From: Obelidium mucronatum
Lineage: Eukaryota > Chytridiomycota > Chytridiomycetes > Chytridiales > Chytriomycetaceae
Direction of reading: 5' to 3'
Length of the DNA stretch: 64,000 bases
Assembly: GCA_025765595.1 (NCBI GenBank)
Contig: JAIVFH010000089.1
Coordinates: 62,001-126,000 of the forward strand
The position numbers and the translations under genes are program-made. Position 1 is the first letter of the stretch. Each line of letters opens with the position of its first letter. Shown here piece after piece: positions 57,907 through 64,000 of the stretch. The notes under the pieces were generated by a model. That model ran no database searches. It was not told where the DNA came from and saw nothing but the letters and a program-made list of their open reading frames with translations.

Positions 57907-58884
57907 ATGGACTCAAGTACATCATCATCGTCAATAGCATCACCACCAACATACTTTGAAAGCTACTACGGATTCATCAAGGACCGACAAGACGTCAACA
58001 TCCTCGTTGAAGCTTGCATCGCGGGCTTAGTCCCCCTCTTTACGACAGTTCCATCATCAACAATCCGCATCCGTAGCGGCAGTGTAGTCGTATTCCGAGA
58101 AAACGCACTCGCACAAGCAAATAGCACACGATGGAGAGACGGCCGCCATTGGAGCCCATCAAGAGTCAACGGCGCTTTCCTGTTATACCGTGAAGTGGAA
58201 GCAAGCTTGAACAAGACTGCTACTACAACTTGTACTTTTAAAAAAGTGATACCAACAGCTGAGTCGGATACCCACCACAACCACTTCAACACCAACGATA
58301 ACAACAACAACAACACCACGAACAACAACAGCAACAAACGCCGTCCCCGTGTCCGCTTCAACACCACAAGTTTCCGCCCATACACTCAAATGGTGGAAAA
58401 CGGAATGGTGAAACGGACTCTCACGGTTGTCGGCAGTGATACCCTGCGGTACCGCGTGATTAGTTACTTTTACGGCGCCGATGTGGCGCACTGTTATGGA
58501 GAAGGTGGAGGGTTGGTTGCTTTAAAGACTCCCGCGCAGGTTTTGGCGTTTCAGGAGGTGGTGGGGAGGGTGCCGAAACTTGGGAAAGCGAGTAGTTTGT
58601 CGGGGTCGCCTGAAACTTGTTTTTCGACGGCGGCGACGGCGGCGGCGGCTGCGATGATGTTGATGACTCCTCCACTTCCTCCGATTTCAAGGGAGGCGTC
58701 TGTCGTTTCTGTTACTACTACTAATGGTGGTGGTGCTGTAGGTGGAGAGGTTTCGGGGCTGAATTGTGGACGTGGGTGTAGTTGCTCGTGTGGGGGCTTG
58801 CCAAAGGGGCTAAAGTTGTTTGATTCAATGTCGGTTGCCAAATGGTCGCAAACACCGCCGGTTTTGGCGCCTTTGTATTTGTAG
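57907..58884 (+). CDS. WOPR-domain (Gti1/Pac2) transcription factor
   Basis: One exon, 325 aa, starting MDSSTSSSSIASPP. The WOPRa box reads YYGFIKDRQDVNILVEACIA, then IRSGSVVVF, RWRDGRHWSPSR and FLLYREVE. After an Asn/Thr-rich insert (about 45 residues) comes WOPRb: NGMVKRTLTVVGSDTLRYRV then ISYFYGADV. The box binds DNA in master regulators of morphology (Wor1 of Candida, Ryp1 of Histoplasma, Sge1 of Fusarium, Pac2 and Gti1 of fission yeast). The C-terminal 120 residues are Gly/Ala-rich with a Cys-rich segment (CGRGCSCSCGGL). An upstream ATG at 57793 is also in frame, but its leader lacks conserved features, so 57907 was preferred. It is divergent with the twin bZIP gene. Confidence 0.93.
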   Translation: MDSSTSSSSIASPPTYFESYYGFIKDRQDVNILVEACIAGLVPLFTTVPSSTIRIRSGSVVVFRENALAQANSTRWRDGRHWSPSRVNGAFLLYREVEASLNKTATTTCTFKKVIPTAESDTHHNHFNTNDNNNNNTTNNNSNKRRPRVRFNTTSFRPYTQMVENGMVKRTLTVVGSDTLRYRVISYFYGADVAHCYGEGGGLVALKTPAQVLAFQEVVGRVPKLGKASSLSGSPETCFSTAATAAAAAMMLMTPPLPPISREASVVSVTTTNGGGAVGGEVSGLNCGRGCSCSCGGLPKGLKLFDSMSVAKWSQTPPVLAPLYL

Positions 58885-58933
58885 CAGAATATGAAATCCT
58901 TTCTTTTTTGAACATAATACATTCACCACTTTA

Positions 58934-59058
58934 GATGTTTTTGAAAACTTTTTACTACAGTTGATACATTCACCGCTTTTGATATCTCATCGTTTCCCGG
59001 AGAGATGTTTTTGAAAACTTTTTACTACATAATAACAATACAAAACTTTTTACTACAG
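58934..59058. repeat. Direct repeats between the WOPR and PH-domain genes
   Basis: A 26-nt unit (gatgtttttgaaaacttttt then actaca) occurs exactly at 58934-58959 and 59004-59029. Its last 16 nt recur at 59042-59057. The third copy runs into the stop codon of the PH-domain gene (59053-59055). The segment between the first two copies also repeats atacattcacc from just upstream. It sits in the 3' UTRs of two converging genes and may mark slippage or a shared 3' signal. Confidence 0.7.
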
Positions 59059-60286
59059 CCCCATCGAAGCTTTCATCCGTTCGGCTTTGGCTCGAGCATC
59101 ATCCAGTTGATGTCCTTGGTTCTGCCGAGGGTTCGCCGCTTGACGTGCGTACATTTCCTGGTCCGCAATCTCAAGTTCTTTGCTCTTGATCTTTTGAATC
59201 TCCAATTCGACCTGCTTTTTTTCCTCTGCTTCTTTTTTTAAAATCAGCTCCTGTTTGAATCGTTCTGCTGCGGCCCTTTGTCTTATAATGTAGTCCTGGT
59301 GCATGGAGTGCTGAGTAGCTTCGATAGATTGAGCACTTGTTGTTCCAGACAAAGAGGGCGGAGTTAGCGGGAATTCGTTGCTATGTTGGCTGGACCTCTT
59401 GTAATTACTCGGATTTGAGAAATGACTGTGCCCACTGAGACTAGAGCCAATGGAGTTTGATCGTGCACCAACAAGAGGAGAAGCAATACTCGATTTTCTC
59501 TGAGGCGGGGGGCTTTGGGTTTGCGGCGTGTTGTTGTAAAACGGTCGGAACTGGTCCATAGAAGGTCGAACAAAGTCCACTGACGCTCGAGGAAGTTCAG
59601 AAGATAGCTGCTGATTATTAATAGTTGTCTTTGTACTAGATGTCGCAGGTTGCTCGTGCTTCGAAGATAGAATGCGCTGAATTGTTCGTGTCCAAAATAC
59701 AAGCGTGTCTTCATCTGGAAACTTGAGCGTCCACTGTCTTTTGACAAGCACCCCTTCTGCGTTTACACCATCTCCATGCACCCGCATGATGTGCAATTTT
59801 TCATAGTTCTGGCCTGATTCAGTGTGAGCCGTGCAACTTGTCAACGGAAGAAACGTGATCGGAATAGCGTTTGGATTATTGTTGCTTTTGAATATGTGCA
59901 AATTTCCGGTATGAGACAGTACAAAATAACGGAGCTTGTATTGCTGTTGTCGGGTCGGTGGTTGAGCTTCAGATGTGAGTTTATACAAAAAGCCGGACAG
60001 CCTACAAATTAACATGTATGTTAACGTCTTGTCAAATAACAAGAGCGATCTCTTCCTACGTCGCTGAGTCGTCCTGAAGAACACCAAGAGTCACTATCTG
60101 CGAAATCGCCTGATCGGCTCTGGCGACACTCCTCGAAGTTCTCTTGTATGAGCCAGACCCGATAGAAGATCTTCTGCTCTGCCGCCGAAGATCAAGATCG
60201 GTTGAAAGGCGGTGTTGAGAAGAATTCGAGGTGTCATCTTCAAAGCCGAATTCAGAGAGTGATGCCATCAAAGCATCGAGCTTCAT
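59053..60286 (-). CDS. PH-domain protein
   Basis: Two exons: 60286-60060 and 60001-59053; 391 aa from MKLDALMASLSEFGFEDD. An N-terminal Ser/Arg-rich segment (RLSTDLDLRRQSRRSSIGSG, a basophilic kinase site) leads into a pleckstrin-homology domain: LSGFLYKLTSEAQPPTRQQQ, LRYFVLSHTGNLHIFKS, and a C-terminal helix RQWTLKFPDEDTLVFWTRTI with the conserved Trp. A Ser/Pro/Asn-rich linker follows, then a charged coiled coil (AAAERFKQELILKKEAEEKK, KIKSKELEIADQEMYARQA). PH domains bind phosphoinositides or proteins, so a membrane adaptor is likely. The start is uncertain: the same frame is open further upstream, but only from a TTG. It converges with the WOPR gene. Confidence 0.82.
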
Positions 60287-60538
60287 GTTTGAGCTTTCGC
60301 TCAACAAAGTATCGTGGATGCGTGAGGGATCGGTTGGTTGGAGATTCGTTGCTGGGGTTGTCAAACATGTATAGATAGTGGAGGAATTTTGGACTTTTCA
60401 TCATCGACAACAAAATACTGCTACAAAATAAGCGCCCTCCCTTCGTGTTAATCGAAACCCACTTTCTTCTCTTCCAATCTGCTGCAATTTAGTCTACAAC
60501 GAAGGAAGGTACTTTTGGCGGTCGGAAATAAAAAAAAA

Positions 60539-60576
<38 letters not shown>
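60539..60576. repeat. Run of 38 guanines
   Basis: An unbroken G38 tract (then C and G5) follows nine A's, within the 406-bp gap 60287-60692 between the PH-domain gene (leftwards) and the next + strand gene. It is the longest G run in the window; a shorter one of about 17 G is at 42704-42720. It could form G-quadruplexes, or be a slippage or assembly artefact. Nothing else was recognised in the gap. Confidence 0.85.
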
Positions 60577-60692
60577 CGGGGGTAGCCGACAAACACTGAA
60601 TAAGACAGACTGGAAAGCACGGTTTGGTCAGTGTGTCAGTGGTAAAAAGAGATATAAAACTTAATTTAGACCCGCAAATTTTCTTCAGTATA

Positions 60693-61221
60693 ATGAACAC
60701 ACACTTTTCACTGCGGACAGCAAGACGCTTTTGCCTCGGAAACTATTCAAGGTATTCTACAAAGGGCATGCCATTGGAGGATCTTAGGATCGCACTGGCG
60801 GTGGCTGAAGCAAAAGCAGTTTTCGCTGAAAAAGAACGACTTGATGAAAGGATCCGTCTCAGTGAGGAGCTAAGGTTTGAACGCAATCGAGCAACGGTAA
60901 TGTGTTCTTATTGCATCTTTTGTACTCATCCTTCAGCCTTAGAAAGCGGAAGGTATGCTTCAGGTGGAGTCTCTCGCTCTGCTTCGTGCAAGAAACTCAC
61001 TGAATTTGCAGGGAGCCTTGGGTAACCTGCCACAACATCTGGCATCTTCGGAGAATATAATTAAACCAAAAATTCATAGAGCTTGGGGCAGAGCTTCTAG
61101 TCGGCTGTGGTGGTATTTCTCGAAAGATCTTCGGTGTGGGCTTACAGCTTGCTGCATTGGCATCGTCCAAGACGTGGTTGGACGAAGTTGGGAAGATAAG
61201 AAAAAATTCAGTCGTTTATAA
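60693..61221 (+). CDS. Small protein with charged coiled coil, unknown function
   Basis: Two exons: 60693-60896 and 60943-61221; 160 aa. The intron would be 46 nt, short for this window. The N-terminus MNTHFSLRTARRFCLGNYSRYS is basic and hydroxylated, compatible with mitochondrial import. A coiled-coil segment follows (IALAVAEAKAVFAEKERLDE, RIRLSEELRFERNRAT then KAEGMLQVESLALLRARN). The end is rich in Trp, Arg and Cys. The continuation beyond the stop at 61221 has further readable pieces broken by stops, so this may be a truncated copy of a longer gene. I do not recognise a family. Confidence 0.45.
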
Positions 61222-62441
61222 GGATATTTTTAGAGCACAGAATGCTCTTTATCATTCATATTCGAAGGATAAGCATGCGGTGACCGAACCTCAGCTCTTA
61301 AACAGTCAGAAATGACCGTTGATAGTCACTCAAAGCTGTATTTGAAACCAATGACTGTTGATGTCTGCCCTACAAGCCTGGTAATGCGTGCGTTATTTGC
61401 ATATTTGCTCTTTTTGATGAGCACAATTTATTTGAGTTTCTTGCTCAAAACTATTGGCCCATATGCCTCCTTTGGACTCCTTTGGAGCGGTCAACGCGGT
61501 GATGCCGAATAATTGTGAGTCTTTATTGTTTTTCCCTTTTTTCAGTGATTTTTGTTAACTTGACAATTCTACATGACAACTTGTTTGTGTCTTTCTTTTT
61601 GAAATTTAACAGTATTGTAAGGGAAAAAGAATAGGATCTGATAAATACTGTTTACATTCAGTTTGCATTCTGTCAAAACAAATCTACCCATTACTTCATC
61701 TATTTTTTTTTAAGTCTTCTTAAGGGGTACGGTGACGCCGCAAGCCCAAGAACCACCCTCCGAATGTTTATTGAGTGAGGAGAAAAGATGTTAAACTCGA
61801 AAATGTTAAGAAAATAATCAGGTGTGTAAGACAATCCGGTTGATAGAAGGGCGAGTGTTGATTTTGCGAAAATCCCGTTAGTGCCTACAGCAGGCTATCA
61901 ACCACCTTTACCTGAAGCCAACGGTGAGTTAGTGAGGCGCTGGCACTGGTAAGGGACCGGCGAGGCGCTGTTGCGTACCTACGCAGCCGTCGCGCGAGTA
62001 AGCGTTGCCCCGTTGGTGCGAGCGTGGATGGGAGACATACATGTTGATTTTGCGAAAATCGCGTGGAGCCCAATATTCTAAATGAACTTGGTCACGTGTC
62101 GCAGCCAAGAGAGTAGTGAGGTGAAGAGGAACCAGTGCACGGTGGAAAACGTGATGTCTCTCTAGAGTGTAACCCACCTTTAGTGCACGCACTAAAACTA
62201 TGAGATGTATTTATTTACAAAATAGTTGAGCGAACTGGCCCCGAGAATTAGACCGGGTCAGATGACCAAAAAAATTACCAAAATCAAAGTAGGGTTTCTT
62301 TGTTGGAGAAATTATCTGGCACAACCACCAACCTGGATTGGTTGAAGCATATCTTGGCTCAAGATTTATTGTACCCAAGCGCACGCAACCCATTCAAGAC
62401 CCGTGAGCTGATTGCGAAACCCTAAGAAAACTTAGCACCAC
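61222..62441. other. Gene-poor stretch with duplicated inverted repeat
   Basis: A 1220-bp gap. Fragments such as TEPQLLNSQK near 61286-61310 are readable but interrupted by stops, as in a decayed gene. The 18-nt gttgattttgcgaaaatc occurs at 61857-61874 and again at 62041-62058; each contains the short hairpin gatttt-gcg-aaaatc. Between them lies a GC-rich segment (about 61930-62030). The boundaries could mark a small mobile-element remnant, but no terminal target-site duplication or transposase was seen. Confidence 0.4.
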
Positions 62442-64000
62442 ATGCTTTCTGCAAATTCTATCGGAGATACGCGTCTCTATCGAAAGGCTTACGGTCTCCC
62501 CCAGCAACAATGTGCCAAGGTCACGACCTTCTGCTGTGAGCACTCCATATGTACCCAAACTTTTCTCGCCACTGCCACCGCCGTTTTCCTTGGGAAAGGA
62601 AGTGTGTTAATCAGCTGTCAAAACGATGCCGTTGAACTCACTTGTAGTGCTGCATTCATTACTGTTGCCCAAGATCTGCAGCGATACTTCATAGAGAACA
62701 AAAAGAATCCATTTCAATTTGGACTCACGGCTGGATGGGGACCCGATGCCAACGAAGGACTCAGGTGAGAGGCTTTTTTGGTGACCTTTGGTAACATCAT
62801 ATCCTGTAAATTGGAACAACACCACCAGTTGCAACATTGAAATCCAACAAAATCAAGAAAGCTTCACTGTAACCATCGAATCCAGCGATGATTCAGTCCG
62901 CCTCGAGTCTGTTGAGAGCACTCTCGATGCGCTTGTTACACTTGTAACCAGCGACCCGTCCATGAATCTTTCTGTTCTTTACGAATCGACCATGCAAGCA
63001 GTCTACTGGATCGAGAAGTTGAAGGACGCGCGTCCTTTGAACTACTCATACGATTTTTACCACAGTGACGAAAATTGTGGAAAATCTGAGGCTGTCTCCA
63101 ATCATGGTCTCGGCCATCAGCTGACAGCCTCTCTCAACTCGTTCTGCGCAACCAACAATATCTCCCTCTTCAATGCTGTTACTGCTATCTTTACTGTTTT
63201 GATGATGCGATATACGTCGACTGAAGATGTTCTGATTGGGACAATCGCCTCACCCACCAACAACCCTGTCTGCCTCAGAACCAATCTCGGACCCGCTTCC
63301 TCTTTCTCGGAAGCGCTTAAAATTTCTTCCGAAACCGTCAAGGAAGCCCTCGCTCATTCCGGTCTCTCCTTTGACCGAGTTTTGTCCGCAGTCAAAGCAG
63401 TAACTCTTCCTGGTCACCATTCCATCTTCTCGTTTGTCTTGGTTGACGAATATCTGGATCTTTCTACTGTGGATACTGAGCAATATGCTTTGGTCCTTCA
63501 GTATTCTACTTTGGATGATGGATCCCTACAGTTTTGTACCCGTTACAACTCGTCTCTGTTCTTGAACGACACGATTCTCTTCATGCTGAAGCATATGGAA
63601 GCACTCCTTTCCGTATCGGTTGCCGATCCTCTGGCTAACATTCGCACAGCTTCATTTGTATTTTCTGGCGAGCACGACTGTATGAACCAGTTCAACATCA
63701 AACAAGAGTGGCCGGTGGCAGAAGAAGGGCATCTTTTGCACAAAATCTTTGAAGAAGCAGCTGAAGTCCATCCTGATAAAGTTGTTCTCTCTTTTATTGG
63801 ACACGATATTTCCTACTGTGACTTAAACATACGAGCAAACCAGTTGGCCAATTGGCTGGTTACAGAACACTGTTTGAAACCGGATGAAATCGTTTGTCTG
63901 TATTATGAACGAGGAATTGACGTTGTTGTGGCGCTGTTGGCTGTTTTGAAGGCTGGGGCGGCATTCTGTCCAATTGACATTGAAGCTCCATTGGGGAGAG
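62442..64000 (+). CDS. Non-ribosomal peptide synthetase, 5' part (condensation-like then adenylation domain)
   Basis: Exons 62442-62764 and 62829 to beyond the window edge. The frame stays open to 64000. The first 330 residues look like the C-terminal half of a condensation domain: FNAVTAIFTVLMMRYTSTED, VLIGTIASPTNNPVCLRTNLGP (C5-like) and ALAHSGLSFDRVLSAVK. The HHxxxDG active-site motif is not seen, so this first domain is degenerate or truncated. Then an adenylation domain begins: LLHKIFEEAAEVHPDKVVLS, YCDLNIRANQLA (A1-like) and VVALLAVLKAGAAFCPIDIE (A2). NRPSs make peptides without a ribosome; substrate and product cannot be told because the specificity-conferring part lies outside. The upstream in-frame start is MLSANSIGDTRLYRK, which has no family support. 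Confidence 0.85.

Noticed and set aside
61920..62190. Possible tRNA or structured RNA in the GC-rich stretch
   Set aside because: No cloverleaf with a plausible anticodon arm or T-loop could be drawn by eye; a tRNAscan or Infernal run would settle it.

Overview
The window comes from the nuclear genome of a zoosporic fungus, most likely a chytrid (Chytridiomycota). Nearly every gene is split by short GT-AG introns (about 46-150 nt, pyrimidine-rich). The gene set is fungal (RIM15-type kinase with receiver domain, SPB1, septin CDC10, WOPR regulator, PHO88, GATA factors). Two genes, CFAP251 and a CDKL kinase, belong to families tied to cilia and flagella and would be unexpected in a fungus without a flagellum. 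CAG/CAA (polyGln), Gly, Ser and Thr microsatellites inside exons and long A/T runs inside introns are everywhere. No species can be named from the sequence alone.

Layout. 1-14.5 kb, all on +: a palindrome array, a 2494-aa RIM15-like kinase, SPB1, and a gamma-glutamyltransferase whose fourth exon is partly duplicated just downstream. 14.7-20.6 kb, all on -: three tandem GATA zinc-finger genes. 21.2-26.7 kb, on -: a secreted LRR-TM-SH3 receptor-like protein, an NRAMP metal transporter and proline dehydrogenase. 26.9-29.0 kb, on +: a GT32-like glycosyltransferase and PHO88/SND3. 29.2-37.7 kb, on -: an EXORDIUM-like/Thr-rich/KNH-like wall protein, cytochrome b5 reductase, RIX1/PELP1 and a small RVxF protein. 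38.7-51.3 kb: two single-TM proteins with low-complexity tails, CFAP251 (16 exons, -), a multipass membrane protein and a 1228-aa low-complexity protein. 51.4-58.9 kb: septin, CDKL kinase, an unknown 229-aa protein, a twin-bZIP factor and a WOPR factor that share a divergent promoter. 59.0-64.0 kb: a PH-domain protein, a small coiled-coil protein, a gene-poor stretch, and the 5' part of a non-ribosomal peptide synthetase running off the right edge.

Most notable is a family of 15-nt GC hairpins (ACCGCC-GNA-GGCGGT), often paired in tandem with 5-nt spacers. They form arrays at three places: 5' of RIM15, inside the large GGT intron, and inside the large intron of the 1228-aa protein gene. One array alternates two arm sequences with matching changes on both sides, so base pairing is kept. 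They resemble the double-hairpin elements known from fungal mitochondria but sit in nuclear introns. Two promoter regions of transcription-factor genes carry clustered TGAAAC/GTTTCA elements, one set at an 18-bp period.

Exon boundaries were deduced by hand from reading frame, splice signals and family similarity. Whole-gene models were checked for a codon total divisible by three, except where a 5' or 3' end is stated to be unresolved.
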